From: Anaerolineae bacterium
GTDB lineage: Bacteria > Chloroflexota > Anaerolineae > Aggregatilineales > Aggregatilineaceae
Length of the DNA stretch: 64,000 bases
Direction: 5' to 3'
Assembly: GCA_023382715.1 (NCBI GenBank)
Contig: JAHDWP010000006.1
Coordinates: forward strand, 1 to 64,000
A model generated the notes under the pieces. It did not search any database, had not been told where the DNA came from, and saw nothing but the letters and a program-made list of their open reading frames with translations. The position numbers and the translations under genes were made by a program. Of the stretch, positions 51,966 to 61,448 are shown piece after piece (position 1 is the first letter of the stretch; the number at the start of each line of letters is the position of its first letter).

Positions 51966-52793
51966 ATGGACACCTTTCCCCACATCAGTATCGTGATCCC
52001 CTCCTTCAACCAGGGCCGCTTCATCGAGGCGACGCTGCGCAGCCTGCTCGACCAGGGCTACCCCAACCTGGAGGTGCTGGTCATTGACGGCGGCTCGACC
52101 GATAGCACCGTTGAGATCGTCGAACGCTACGCCGACCGCCTGGCCTACTGGGTCAGCGAGCCGGACGAAGGCCAGACGCACGCGCTGATCAAGGGCTTCG
52201 ACCGCGCGACGGGCGAGATCGGCGGCTGGCTGTGCTCCGACGACCTGCACGAACCCTGGACGCTGCGCGAAGTCGCGCAGTTCTTCACCGCGCACTCGCA
52301 GGCGCAGGTCGTCTACGGCGATAGCTCGTGGATTGACATTGACGGTCGTCCGATCCGGCCCAAGCGCGAGCATGCCTTCAGCCGCTTCATCTGGACGTAT
52401 GACTACAACTTCATCCCCCAGCCGTCCACCTTCTGGCGCATGAGTCTCTACCGGCAGGTGGGCGGGCTGGATAAGGCGTTCGACCTGGCGATGGACGCCG
52501 ACCTGTGGATTCGCTTCGCCGACGTGACGCGCCTGCATCACGTCCGCCGCTACTGGTCGCGGATGCGCTTTTACCCCCAGCAGAAGAACCAGGCTCGCCG
52601 CGCCGAGAGCAACGCCGAAGACCGCATCATGCGCCGTCGCTATAGCGGCGACGCATCGCTCTATTCGCTGCGCGCCAGGAAGGTGATCGCCAAAGGGACG
52701 CGCATTGCCTGGAAGCTGGCGACTGGCTGTTACTGGTGGGGCCGCGACAATCCTTTCGCCGGGCAGCGCGATGAAGACCCTACTCGTCCATAA
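51966..52793 (+). CDS. GT2 family glycosyltransferase
   Basis: A 275-residue GT-A enzyme. It begins HISIVIPSFNQGRFIEATLR with VLVIDGGSTDSTVEIV, and has SEPDEGQTHALIKGFD and a DXD-like SDDLH in GGWLCSDDLHEPWT, then STFWRMSLYRQVGG and DLAMDADLWIRFA. ATG 51966 is preceded by GAGGAG. Its end overlaps the next glycosyltransferase start by 23 bases, which implies an operon. Confidence 0.92.
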   Translation: MDTFPHISIVIPSFNQGRFIEATLRSLLDQGYPNLEVLVIDGGSTDSTVEIVERYADRLAYWVSEPDEGQTHALIKGFDRATGEIGGWLCSDDLHEPWTLREVAQFFTAHSQAQVVYGDSSWIDIDGRPIRPKREHAFSRFIWTYDYNFIPQPSTFWRMSLYRQVGGLDKAFDLAMDADLWIRFADVTRLHHVRRYWSRMRFYPQQKNQARRAESNAEDRIMRRRYSGDASLYSLRARKVIAKGTRIAWKLATGCYWWGRDNPFAGQRDEDPTRP

Positions 52794-53949
52794 CACCTAC
52801 CAGCAGCCCGGCGGCGAGGATACCGTCTTCGCGCGCGAGGCGGCCCTGCTGCGCGAGCACGGGCACACCGTCGTCACCTACACCCGCTCCAACGCCGAAG
52901 TGCGCGCCCTCTCCCCCGCCGCCAGAGCTTTGCTCCCCCTGCGCATGATCTGGGCGCGCGACGCCGTGCGCGACCTGCGCGCGCTGATCGCGGCGGAAAA
53001 GCCGGACGTGGCGCACTTCCACAACACGCACTTCATGATCTCCCCGGCGGCGTACATCGCCTGCCGCCAGGCGGGCGTGCCAGTGGTGCAAACGCTGCAC
53101 AACTACCGTCTGAGTTGTCCGGCAGCGACCTTCTTCCGCGACGGGCGGGTGTGCGAAGATTGTCTGGGCAAAGAGATTGCCTGGCCGGGGGTGGTTCATG
53201 CTTGCTATCACAACAGCCGGGTGCTCACAGGCGCAGTCGCTGCGCTTCTCGCCTTTCACCGGCTGCGACGCACCTGGTCACAGGCAGTGGATGTCTACAT
53301 TGCCCTGACGGAATTCGGGCGGCAGAAGTTCGTCCAGGCAGGCCTGCCCGCCCACAAAATTACCGTCAAGCCGAACTTCGTGTCTCCCGATCCGGGTTGG
53401 CGTGAACCGGCAGGTGACTATGCCCTGTACATAGGGCGGCTCTCGCCGGAAAAAGGCTGTCGAGAACTGCTGCAAGCCTGGCGCGATCTGGCAGGAATTT
53501 CGCTGAAAGTGGTGGGGGCTGGCCCGCTCCGTGACGAATTAATGGACTACACTGGCCGGCAAAGAGTGGCGCAGGTCGAGTTTGTGGATTGGCTGCCCCA
53601 TGAGGCGGCGCTCGCTGTGCTCGGCCAGTCGCGAGTGATGGTCTGGCCGTCGCTGAGCTACTATGAAACATTCGGCCTCGTCGCAATCGAAGCCTTCGCC
53701 TGCGGCGTGCCGGTCATCGCCTCGCGCACGGGCGCGATGGCCGAGATTGTGACCGACGGCGTGACGGGGCTGCACTTCGTCCCCGGCGACGCGGCAGACC
53801 TGGCCGCCAAAGTGCGCTGGGCGTGGGATCATCCGGCGGAGATGGCCGAGATGGGGCGCGCTGCCCGCCGCGAGTACGAGCAGAAGTACACCGCCGCGCA
53901 CAATTACGCGCAACTGCTGCGCATCTACGAGACAGTGCGGAGCGGCTGA
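52771..53949 (+). CDS. GT4 family glycosyltransferase
   Basis: A 392-residue GT-B enzyme. It starts MKTLLVHNTYQQPGGEDTVF, has VAHFHNTHFMISPAAYIAC and TLHNYRLSCPAATFFRDG in the acceptor domain, and YETFGLVAIEAFACGVPVIA with SRTGAMAEIVTDGVTGLHF in the donor domain. The 22 codons before ATG 52771 belong to the previous gene's sequence. It is the last of the three clustered glycosyltransferases. Confidence 0.92.
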   Translation: MKTLLVHNTYQQPGGEDTVFAREAALLREHGHTVVTYTRSNAEVRALSPAARALLPLRMIWARDAVRDLRALIAAEKPDVAHFHNTHFMISPAAYIACRQAGVPVVQTLHNYRLSCPAATFFRDGRVCEDCLGKEIAWPGVVHACYHNSRVLTGAVAALLAFHRLRRTWSQAVDVYIALTEFGRQKFVQAGLPAHKITVKPNFVSPDPGWREPAGDYALYIGRLSPEKGCRELLQAWRDLAGISLKVVGAGPLRDELMDYTGRQRVAQVEFVDWLPHEAALAVLGQSRVMVWPSLSYYETFGLVAIEAFACGVPVIASRTGAMAEIVTDGVTGLHFVPGDAADLAAKVRWAWDHPAEMAEMGRAARREYEQKYTAAHNYAQLLRIYETVRSG

Positions 53950-53956
53950 GCAGGCC

Positions 53957-54155
53957 ATGCGAATCGCTCACCCTGTCCGCATTCTCAGTGCAGGGCCGGG
54001 TGGGATGAAGCTGCACACTTCAGCAGCCAGTAGTGAGGCAATCAGTGATATCGCGTCTGTGGCCTCAATAGACTGCAGGGGAACTGCGACGCCTCCGCTA
54101 TTTCACAGGGAACTCACGGCGCCGGACCCCCTTATAGCCTGCCGCCGGCGATGTC
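53957..54155 (+). pseudogene. possible glycosyltransferase start fragment in the spacer
   Basis: The first ~20 codons from ATG 53957 (MRIAHPVRILSAGPGGMKLH) resemble the start of a GT4 enzyme, but the reading frame then loses all family character. The rest of the 205-base spacer up to the convergent ligase gene shows nothing. Weak evidence. Confidence 0.2.
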
Positions 54156-56630
54156 TCAGGGTCCCGCCAGCTTCGCATAAGGGTCTGCCCGCAGGATGGC
54201 CTCGTGGATAGCGGCGACGTTGTCCCAGTTGCCGCGCTCTCCCTCGCGGGCGGCCAGCCGCAGCCACGGCTCATAGGCGATCGGACTCATGACCGGCACG
54301 CGCGCCTGCGGCAGAACGTCAAGCGCCCCTGCCATGCGGTAGAAGGCAGCGAAAGCATGACGATAGTCGGGGGGGAAGCGGACCGCTCGAACCAGATACG
54401 AGTCAACGTCGCTGGCCCCGCGCCCGCCTTCCAGGCGAGCCAGGATATACCAGGCCCAGTAGTCCTGAGCGCTGTGCAGAAAGAGCGCTCTGCGCGCCAG
54501 CTTCTCCGCGGACGCGACTGCGGCGGCATCTGGTGCCTCCGCGTGCAGAAGGCGCTCCGCCTCAAACAGATCGCGGTTGGCACGGACATGATAGCAGTAG
54601 ATGCACGGCAGCTCGGCTCCTGCGGGCCACAGCGCCGCCAATCTCTGCTGCACGGCGGGCGAAACGGTGCCCTCTCCGGAAGACGCAGCCAAGTCGCCCA
54701 GCCGCTCGAAGTCAGCGGAGTAGAGCAGCAGGTCAATTTCTGTAGCTGTTCCGCTGAAGTGGTCGAGAGCCTCTAGGGGGAAGTTCGCGAGCGGCTCGTG
54801 CTCTGCCCAGAGGCCGGAAGCGATGAGCCAGGGACGGCTGGAGAGCGCTTTCAGCAAGATGTCGCGCCCGGAGGCGGAGTCGCCTGACAGCACCAGATAC
54901 TCGCCCAATTTGAAACGATAGTCCCAGATTTGGGGGTCCCGGGCCAGGGCTTCCCGCTGCGCTTCAACGGCCTCCTGGTAGCGCCCGGCCTGCGCGTAGA
55001 GGGCGGCGAGATTGTACCAACCCAGGTCCCAGGCCGGCATGAGGGTCACGCTGGTCTCGAAGGCGGCAATGGCCTTTGCCAGATACCTCTCCGGGTTCTC
55101 ATTGGCCAGCTGGCCCAGGACCATCGCTTCTTCAAACTGGTAGAGGTCAAGCCACGGATCCGCTTCTCGCGCCTGGTGCACCGCCTCCAGAGCTTCGGTG
55201 TAACGCTCCTGGGCATCGAGCTGGATGAAGCGGAGCTGGCTGAGCGCACCCCGGTGGATGGGCAGAAAGGCGATCTGGCAGGCTACGAGCGCAATCGCAG
55301 TGCCGGCGTATTCCAGGCGCGCCCGTGACACGGCCAGACGCGAAGGCCGCGCCGGGCGCGCTGACTCTGGATCATGGGCGGCTGTATATGCCAGGATGAT
55401 CAGAATCGGGATCAGCAATTGTGTCTGAAGAAACGCATCCACCATATTATGGACGCCGAACGCCAGCAGCGCGGCCAGCCCCGCCTCGAGTCGGCGGCGC
55501 GTCGGTGGTGGAGCGCTGATCCAGGCCGACCGCCAGACCCGGCCAAAACGCACCAACAGGGCGATTGACAGCGCCAGCAGAACAATGCCCCCTTCGGCGA
55601 TGAGGCTGAAGAACAGATTATGGGCATGGTTCAGGGATATGTAGCCATAGGACCCCGGCCAGTTACTATAGTACAGCCGGATTCCCTTGAACTGATACGG
55701 GCCAACCCCCAGCCACGGTTGATCCTGAAACATGCGAACCGCGCTGTACCACAGGTCCATCCGCGTGACATCATTAGGATTTGGGCGGCTGGGATTGATG
55801 ATGATCTGATATAGCACGGCGATGGCGATAACTCCGCCGACCGCCGCCGCCGCCAGAATGATGCGCCGCTGAAGGACTATCTGCAGGCGTTTTGGGAAGC
55901 GCGCGCGCGTATCAGCCCGCAACAGCCAGATCACCGCGCTGAATCCAGCCAGCGCGACCAATGCCAGGTACGCACCGCGCGATTGCGTCAGCAGCACTAC
56001 GCCAATCAGCCCGCCAGCGAGGGCGCGCAACCCCCAGCGTAAATCGCGCTGCGGCGTGGTGTTGCTCCAGGCCAGAGCCAGCGGGATCAGGACGACCGCA
56101 TATGCGCCGGTAGGGTTGTTATGGGCAAGCGGCAGGCTCAGCTCATTGAGACGTGGCGGGAGAGTGTAACCGCCAATATCCGGCCAACCTTGCACGAATT
56201 GCGGCAGCAACAGCGAGATGCCGAAGTACCACATGATCATCTCAGCGACACCAAGCAGGACGATGGCGCCTCCAACCACGAACAAGGCTTCCATCAGCCA
56301 GCGTTGGTGACCGTTCCGTATCAGGTCTACACAGGCGAAGAACAGGACAAGGTGCCCGAAGGTCATCCAGACGAATTCGAAGCTGACGCGCGGATTCTCT
56401 CCCAACAGGGCGGACAACAGCCATCCCGCGGTGAGCGCCCACAGCGGGCCGTTCAGACGGGTGACCGGAAATGGGCGCCGGCGCAGGCTGAACAGCCAGC
56501 CGGCGATGAGCACGGCACTGCCAACCTGGTGAAGAATCTTGGCGAGAGGGTGAATCTCGACATCAGCGCCCGCAAAGGTGGCGTAGACAATGAGGAAAAT
56601 GACCAGAAATCGCATGAGTCGGGAAGTCAC
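54156..56630 (-). CDS. O-antigen ligase-like membrane protein with TPR region
   Basis: An 824-residue protein. The first ~420 residues have about 11-12 membrane helices and the ligase signature: LPLAHNNPTGAYAVVLIPLA, VLLTQSRGAYLALVALAGF, and the periplasmic loop PWLGVGPYQFKG followed by ISLNHAHNLFFSLIAEGG. After the last helices comes a soluble region of about 380 residues with TPR units (FETSVTLMPAWDLGWYNLAA, LYAQAGRYQEAVEAQREALA). It would join or polymerise glycan chains on the outer face. Start GTG 56630; ATG 56615 is an alternative. It is convergent with the glycosyltransferases. Confidence 0.87.
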   Translation of the reverse strand: MTSRLMRFLVIFLIVYATFAGADVEIHPLAKILHQVGSAVLIAGWLFSLRRRPFPVTRLNGPLWALTAGWLLSALLGENPRVSFEFVWMTFGHLVLFFACVDLIRNGHQRWLMEALFVVGGAIVLLGVAEMIMWYFGISLLLPQFVQGWPDIGGYTLPPRLNELSLPLAHNNPTGAYAVVLIPLALAWSNTTPQRDLRWGLRALAGGLIGVVLLTQSRGAYLALVALAGFSAVIWLLRADTRARFPKRLQIVLQRRIILAAAAVGGVIAIAVLYQIIINPSRPNPNDVTRMDLWYSAVRMFQDQPWLGVGPYQFKGIRLYYSNWPGSYGYISLNHAHNLFFSLIAEGGIVLLALSIALLVRFGRVWRSAWISAPPPTRRRLEAGLAALLAFGVHNMVDAFLQTQLLIPILIILAYTAAHDPESARPARPSRLAVSRARLEYAGTAIALVACQIAFLPIHRGALSQLRFIQLDAQERYTEALEAVHQAREADPWLDLYQFEEAMVLGQLANENPERYLAKAIAAFETSVTLMPAWDLGWYNLAALYAQAGRYQEAVEAQREALARDPQIWDYRFKLGEYLVLSGDSASGRDILLKALSSRPWLIASGLWAEHEPLANFPLEALDHFSGTATEIDLLLYSADFERLGDLAASSGEGTVSPAVQQRLAALWPAGAELPCIYCYHVRANRDLFEAERLLHAEAPDAAAVASAEKLARRALFLHSAQDYWAWYILARLEGGRGASDVDSYLVRAVRFPPDYRHAFAAFYRMAGALDVLPQARVPVMSPIAYEPWLRLAAREGERGNWDNVAAIHEAILRADPYAKLAGP

Positions 56631-56883
56631 GATGTATCACCGCCTAGTAGCCCGGTTGGGTATTGTGGCATAGAGGTTATCCCCACACAAGTCCGCCAAT
56701 AGGGCGAAGGACGAACGGAGGGCGATATTCCGGGCGCATACACGGACGACGGCGACTCGCTGGAGTTCTGTCCCCTTTCCGCGTGTGGTAGGGGTGAGGT
56801 AAATCAGCCCGCTTCCCGCGCCGGCCCGGTATAACCTACGGTGGATGACACGGAGCAGCGTCTCTACGCACCCCGGCGCCGGA
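56631..56883. other. intergenic region without a gene
   Basis: Contains a GGGGTGAGGTAAATCAG word shared with the repeat at 41130, and otherwise no gene or promoter that can be supported. Confidence 0.4.
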
Positions 56884-56972
56884 CTCTGGAGCAAAGGCTC
56901 ACCGCAGAGAACGCAGAGAAAAGTAAAGCATACGTTCTTCTCTGTGTCCTCTGCGTCTCTGCGGTTCCAGAA
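56884..56972. repeat. dispersed CGCAGAGACGCAGAG inverted-repeat element
   Basis: The most symmetric copy: CACCGCAGAGAACGCAGAG, an AAAAGTAAAGCATACGTTCTT centre given as AAAAGTAAAG then TTCTTCTC, and CTCTGCGTCTCTGCGGTTC. The arms could form a long stem. Confidence 0.75.
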
Positions 56973-57020
56973 CTCTGCTTCTCAGGCCGGGAGATGTCCC
57001 CGTGCCCGCCTTGCTCAACC

Positions 57021-57049
57021 TTGACACTGCCGGGGCGCGCTGCTACAAT
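57021..57049 (+). promoter_or_regulatory. promoter of tRNA-Ala
   Basis: TTGACA (57021-57026), 17 bases, TACAAT (57044-57049). The tRNA begins 45 bases later. Confidence 0.85.
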
Positions 57050-57093
57050 TTCGACATACTGGGGCGAGTACCCCCTGCTTGTCCCGGTGTCCA

Positions 57094-57166
<73 letters not shown>

Positions 57167-57170
57167 CTCC

Positions 57171-57200
57171 CGCCCGCCCGGATCGGCGGGCGTTTTATTT
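57171..57200 (+). terminator. rho-independent terminator after tRNA-Ala
   Basis: CGCCCGCC (57171-57178) pairs with GGCGGGCG (57185-57192), followed by TTTTATTT. Confidence 0.85.
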
Positions 57201-57271
57201 GGGCGAGTCGCCAGCGCCGAATGAAGGCGGGCGCAGGCGCTCTCTCAACTGCTCGGCAGGGAGGGATGGCC

Positions 57272-57748
57272 ATGCGCGCTGTGTTGCAGCGAGTGCAGAG
57301 TGGGGCTGTGCGCGTTGACGGAGAGATCGTTGGCGCGATCGATCGCGGCTTCGTGATCCTGGTCGGGGTGGGGCATGGCGATGGCGACGCGCAGGCCCAA
57401 TGGCTGGCGCGCAAGATCGCCGGGCTGCGCGTCTTCGAGGATGCCGACGGCAAGTTCAACCTGTCGCTGCTGGACGTGGGCGGCGGCTGCCTGGTCGTCT
57501 CGCAGTTCACGCTCTACGCCGACGCGCGCAAGGGCCGCCGCCCCAGCTTCACCGACGCCGCCCCGCCGCAGGTCGCCGAGCCGCTGATCGCGCGCTTCGC
57601 CGACATGCTGCGCCAGGCGGGGGTGCCGCGCGTGGCGACAGGCGTCTTCGGCGCGCGGATGCAGGTCGAGATTCACAACGACGGCCCGGTGACCATCTGG
57701 CTGGACACCGACGCGCTGCCAGCGGACGAGGATCGGAGCGCCCGCTGA
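57272..57748 (+). CDS. dtd: D-aminoacyl-tRNA deacylase
   Basis: A 158-residue DTD enzyme that hydrolyses D-amino acids wrongly attached to tRNA. It starts [13 protein letters not shown], has the active-site [17 protein letters not shown] and the second motif [15 protein letters not shown] (NXGPVT). ATG 57272 lies seven bases after GGGAGGG and is preferred over ATG 57266. It lies between two tRNA genes. Confidence 0.95.
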   Translation: MRAVLQRVQSGAVRVDGEIVGAIDRGFVILVGVGHGDGDAQAQWLARKIAGLRVFEDADGKFNLSLLDVGGGCLVVSQFTLYADARKGRRPSFTDAAPPQVAEPLIARFADMLRQAGVPRVATGVFGARMQVEIHNDGPVTIWLDTDALPADEDRSAR

Positions 57749-57812
57749 TCGGCGTCTGATCCCGCCCGCCCGATCGCAGTTGGAGAAAGCGTACAAACAG
57801 GCGGTTTTCGTC

Positions 57813-57841
57813 TTGACAGCCCCCGGCGACTCTGGTAAGCT
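57813..57841 (+). promoter_or_regulatory. promoter of tRNA-Asn
   Basis: TTGACA (57813-57818), 17 bases, TAAGCT (57836-57841), ending 12 bases before the tRNA. Confidence 0.75.
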
Positions 57842-57852
57842 TTCAGGCGCAT

Positions 57853-57924
57853 TCCTCAGTAGCTCAACGGCAGAGCATCCGGCTGTTAACCGGAGGGTTG
57901 TAGGTTCAAATCCTACCTGAGGAG
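57853..57924 (+). tRNA. tRNA-Asn (GTT)
   Basis: A 72-base cloverleaf. Acceptor TCCTCAG pairs with CTGAGGA, anticodon loop CTGTTAA gives GTT, T-loop is GGTTCAAATCC, discriminator G. CCA is not encoded. Confidence 0.95.
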
Positions 57925-57930
57925 CACGCA

Positions 57931-57958
57931 AAACCCCGGCCAGCCGCCGGGGTTTTTG
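57931..57958 (+). terminator. rho-independent terminator after tRNA-Asn
   Basis: AAACCCCGG (57931-57939) pairs with CCGGGGTTT (57947-57955), followed by TTG. Confidence 0.85.
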
Positions 57959-57983
57959 TATGTCGCAGCAAGCCAGGCGACGC

Positions 57984-59093
57984 TCAGCCGACCATGAACT
58001 GCCCGTCCTTGTAGAACAGCGCCCCGTCAATGACGATCTCGCCGCCCTGCCGCATGTCGCAGATCATGTCCCAGTGCACGTCGGAGTTGTTGACGCTGCC
58101 CGTCTCGCCATAGCCCTGGCCGACGGCCATGTGCACCGTCCCGCCGATCTTCTCGTCGAAGAGGATTGAGCCGGTGAACTGCTGGATGTCCCAGTTGGTG
58201 CCGATGGCAAACTCACCCAGGCGACGCGCGCCGGGGTCGGTATCCAGCGTGGCGATCAGGAAATCCTGGTTCGTCTCGGCGCGGGCATTGACCACCAGCC
58301 CGTCGCGGAACTCCAGCTCGACGCCCTTGACTTCGTTGCCGCGGAAGTAGGCCGGGTAGGTGAAGCGCACCCAGCCGTTGACGCTGTCCTCGACCGGGCC
58401 GGTGAAGATCTCGCCGTCCGGGAAGTTTTCCCTGCCGCCGGCGTTCTTGAACAACCGCCCGGCGATGCTCATCTGCAGGTCAATGTGGTCGCCGCGCACG
58501 TGCAGGTGCCTGCGCCCTTCCAGCCAGGCGATCAGGCGATCCTGCGCCTCGTAGAAGGCTTTCCAGGCGGCGACCGGGTCGTCCAGGTCGAGCTTGCACG
58601 CGCCGAAGACGAAGTTCTCGTACTGGCGTAGCGACATGCCCGCGTTCTGCGCGTAGCCGAAGGTGGGGAACTGTGTCGAGCAGCGGCGTAGTTCTCCGGC
58701 TGCCTCGCGCCGCATCTGAATGTTGATCAGCGCCGAGCGCGCTTTGGCCCGCGCGACCTGCATCTCGACCGGGTAGGCGCTGCGGTCGCGCGAGTTCTCC
58801 TCGGCGTCAATGCGGATGATGATTGGCGCTTCCTCGTACATCATCTGGAGCATCGGGTTGACATCGGCCAGCAGGTCGGGGTCAGCGGTCGCTTCCAGGC
58901 CGAGCACCTCTTCCTCGCTCATGTGGATGTAGACGGCGGGGCGCGCGCCCATGCGCAGCGCTTCCTCGTAGAGCGCCTGGCAGAGCGGCTGACCGGCAGG
59001 GCTGGTGCTGCGGATCAGCACGCGCTCGCCCGGCTGCGCCCTCGTCGAGTAGTGGAGCAGAACGTGGGCCATCTTGGTTATACGGGAGTCCAT
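57984..59093 (-). CDS. M29 family aminopeptidase
   Basis: A 369-residue leucyl-type metallo-aminopeptidase (AmpS/T family). Marks are LLHYSTRAQPGERVLIR near the start, and a C-terminal metal-binding region with GPVEDSVNGWVRF, FDEKIGGTVHMAVGQGYGET and NNSDVHWDMICDMR, including the typical Glu, His and Asp ligands. It clears peptides in the cytoplasm. ATG 59093 follows AGGAA. Downstream end faces the tRNA-Asn terminator. Confidence 0.92.
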   Translation of the reverse strand: MDSRITKMAHVLLHYSTRAQPGERVLIRSTSPAGQPLCQALYEEALRMGARPAVYIHMSEEEVLGLEATADPDLLADVNPMLQMMYEEAPIIIRIDAEENSRDRSAYPVEMQVARAKARSALINIQMRREAAGELRRCSTQFPTFGYAQNAGMSLRQYENFVFGACKLDLDDPVAAWKAFYEAQDRLIAWLEGRRHLHVRGDHIDLQMSIAGRLFKNAGGRENFPDGEIFTGPVEDSVNGWVRFTYPAYFRGNEVKGVELEFRDGLVVNARAETNQDFLIATLDTDPGARRLGEFAIGTNWDIQQFTGSILFDEKIGGTVHMAVGQGYGETGSVNNSDVHWDMICDMRQGGEIVIDGALFYKDGQFMVG

Positions 59094-59180
59094 AGGTTCT
59101 TCAAATTCCTTTCTCGAAATCTAACAGGCATCGCTGAGCCTGTGAATGACGCCCGATTGTAGCACGCTGTGCGCGGGCGG

Positions 59181-60104
59181 CTAGAGCAACCCCACTCGCG
59201 TCCGCGTCTGCACCAGCGCCAGCAAGCCCTGCCAGTAGGGGAACGCCCGCGCCAGGAAGCGCTCACGCTGCTCGGCGCGCAGCGTGGACAGGCTGCGCCC
59301 CACCCGCGCCAGCAGGCGCAGCGCGCTGAACACTTCCCAGAAGACCAGGTCGGGCACCACGCTCGCCACTGCCTGATACGCTTCCTGGAACTGGTCGCTG
59401 AGGGTGACGCCGTAAGCGCCGAGCATGGCGCTGGCAAAGCCAACATCGAAGCGCGGGTCGGCCAGGACGGCGTGCTCCCACCCTTCGATGGCGACGATGC
59501 GCGGCGGCTGGGCGACGGCCCGCTCCAGCGTGTACTCGCCGTGCGTGATGGTGCGCGGCAGCTCCGTGACTGTGTCCACGCGCCGGATCAGCCAGTCGAG
59601 AATCTCTTGCAGCTCCCAGGTTTCCAGGCGGCGCACCAGCCGGGCCAGCTCGCCGAAGGCGTAGCGCAGCGGCGTCACGGGCAGGTCTGGCAGCGAGTCC
59701 CAGGGCAGGGCGTGCAGCCGGGCCAGCGTGCGGGCGAAGTCGGCGCCAACGCGGGCGAAGAAGGCGTGCGGCTGCCCGGCGACGCGCCAGCCCGCCACCC
59801 GCTCGGCCAGCAGCAGGGTGTGATCGTCGTGCTGGCTCCAGCCCAGGTAGTATACCGCCGGCACAGGGAAGCGCAGCGCGCCCAGCGCGCGCAGCACGCG
59901 GAAGGCGCGCAGGGCCTGCGCCTGTTGGGCGGGCGGATAGCGGCGCAGCAGCACGTGAGGCGGGACGCCCGGCGCGTCCAGGGCAAAGGCCAGCCCGTGC
60001 TCGCTCTCGCCCGGCGCAACCGGCGCGGGCGTCGCCGCGACGCTCTGCCCGAAGGCCAGGCGCAGCACGTGGGCGGCGGGATCGTCTGGCGGGAGCGCGC
60101 TCAC
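59181..60104 (-). CDS. aminoglycoside-phosphotransferase-like protein with altered active site
   Basis: A 307-residue protein with the APH/choline kinase fold: an N-lobe strand set (HVLLRRYPPAQQAQALRAFR), VPAVYYLGWSQHDDHTLLLA as the hinge, and an helical C-lobe. The catalytic HGDXXXXN reads HGEYTLER (188-195), so Asp becomes Glu and Asn becomes Arg. The metal-binding DWE-type segment reads IEGWE (206-210). Both replacements argue against normal kinase activity. Its start overlaps the upstream TPR gene by 4 bases. Confidence 0.72.
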   Translation of the reverse strand: MSALPPDDPAAHVLRLAFGQSVAATPAPVAPGESEHGLAFALDAPGVPPHVLLRRYPPAQQAQALRAFRVLRALGALRFPVPAVYYLGWSQHDDHTLLLAERVAGWRVAGQPHAFFARVGADFARTLARLHALPWDSLPDLPVTPLRYAFGELARLVRRLETWELQEILDWLIRRVDTVTELPRTITHGEYTLERAVAQPPRIVAIEGWEHAVLADPRFDVGFASAMLGAYGVTLSDQFQEAYQAVASVVPDLVFWEVFSALRLLARVGRSLSTLRAEQRERFLARAFPYWQGLLALVQTRTRVGLL

Positions 60105-61336
60105 GGGGCGGCGCCCTGCGGCACGCGAGCCAGCGCCTCGTCAATGCGCGCGATCAGCTCCTCCAGGCGCAGGATGGGCGTCGGCGCCTCGCTGAGGAAG
60201 GCCAGCCCGCTGCGCACCGTCTCCAACATGCCCGGCTCGGCTCCCTGGTCGAGCACGCGGGCGAAGTGCTGGAAGGCCGCGTCCGGCTGGCCGAGCACCA
60301 GGTAAGCCTGGGCCAGGTCGCAGCGCGTCCAGTTGTCGCGCGGGTCGTCGTCAAGCTGCCACTGGGCGCGCTGCACCACGTGGCGAAAGGCTCGCTCGGC
60401 CTCTGCCTCGTTGCCCAGTCGCTTGTGCAGCGAGGCCAGGTTGATCAGTGGGTATGACGAGTGCGGCGTGACCTGGTGCGCGCGCTCGTAAGCGTCCAGC
60501 GCGGCATAAAGTCGCCCTTGCCGCCGATACAGCCCGCCCAGTGAGCCGTAGTAGGACTCGCCTTCGGCGTCGGTCAGGCGCGGATCGCGGGCCAGCGCCT
60601 CTTTCAGCCGGGTCTCGGCCTGTTCCCAGGCGCGCTGGCGCTCGGCTTCCTGGCCGGGCGCGCCCAGCCCATCCCCCTGGCGGCGCACGGCCAGCCCCAG
60701 CGCGGCAATCGCCGGCGTGAACTCCGGCTCTTTTTCCAGCGCGCGCTCCAGGTGGGCGATGGCCTGCGCGATCTCCTTGCGCTGGGTGTAGAGATAGCCC
60801 AGCAGATAGTTGGTGGCGTGATCGGTCTCGTCAATGATCAGAGCGCGCTGCAGCGTGGCGATAGCCGTATCGTAGTTGTGGGCGCGGACCTGCTGCTCGG
60901 CCAGCAGTTGCAGCGACAGCACGCCGACCTCATTCTCAACCGTCCCCTGCAACGTGATGAAACGCTCCTCATACGCGTTGAGCGCTGCTTCCATGCGGGC
61001 GCTGAGCGCGCGCGACTCCTCCACCTGGTCGAGAATCATGCTGCGCAGCATCCACGCGCCGAGCACAAGGGCGATGCTGATCGCCGCCATCGAGACTTCC
61101 AGGAAGCTGAGCAGGCTGCCGGTGAAGGCCGTCGCGTCGTTCGCCCGCTCCAGAATAGCCAGCGCCTCGGCTTCGCTGATCCCGTCGCTGAGGTCTACGC
61201 TGGGGGCCAGGCCGGAATCGTCGCGGTGCGCCGCGTAGAGCGCGTAGAGCGCGATGAGCAGCGCGGCCAGGGCCAGCAGCGCGGTCAGGCTGCCGGAGAG
61301 CCGACGGATTCTGTGGCTTGCGTTTTGTGAGGACAC
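60101..61336 (-). CDS. TPR-repeat membrane protein
   Basis: A 411-residue protein. Two membrane helices (SLTALLALAALLIALYALYA and FLEVSMAAISIALVLGAWML) lie in the first ~100 residues, with a coiled coil after (SMILDQVEESRALSARMEAA). The remaining ~270 residues are TPR units, such as YDTAIATLQRALIIDETDHA and AIAHLERALEKEPEF. TPR domains bind proteins. GTG 61336 follows AAGGGA. ATGA overlap with the APH-like gene suggests coupled translation. Confidence 0.83.
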   Translation of the reverse strand: MSSQNASHRIRRLSGSLTALLALAALLIALYALYAAHRDDSGLAPSVDLSDGISEAEALAILERANDATAFTGSLLSFLEVSMAAISIALVLGAWMLRSMILDQVEESRALSARMEAALNAYEERFITLQGTVENEVGVLSLQLLAEQQVRAHNYDTAIATLQRALIIDETDHATNYLLGYLYTQRKEIAQAIAHLERALEKEPEFTPAIAALGLAVRRQGDGLGAPGQEAERQRAWEQAETRLKEALARDPRLTDAEGESYYGSLGGLYRRQGRLYAALDAYERAHQVTPHSSYPLINLASLHKRLGNEAEAERAFRHVVQRAQWQLDDDPRDNWTRCDLAQAYLVLGQPDAAFQHFARVLDQGAEPGMLETVRSGLAFLSEAPTPILRLEELIARIDEALARVPQGAAP

Positions 61337-61448
61337 AGCCTTTCCCTTTCGCACGCTGCGGACGGTCTGCTATTACCATACGTCAAATGCTGTGTTCTGG
61401 AAAGTCCGGTTAGGAAATGGTTTGGAAGCCGCTGTGCTCTGCCGGCAG

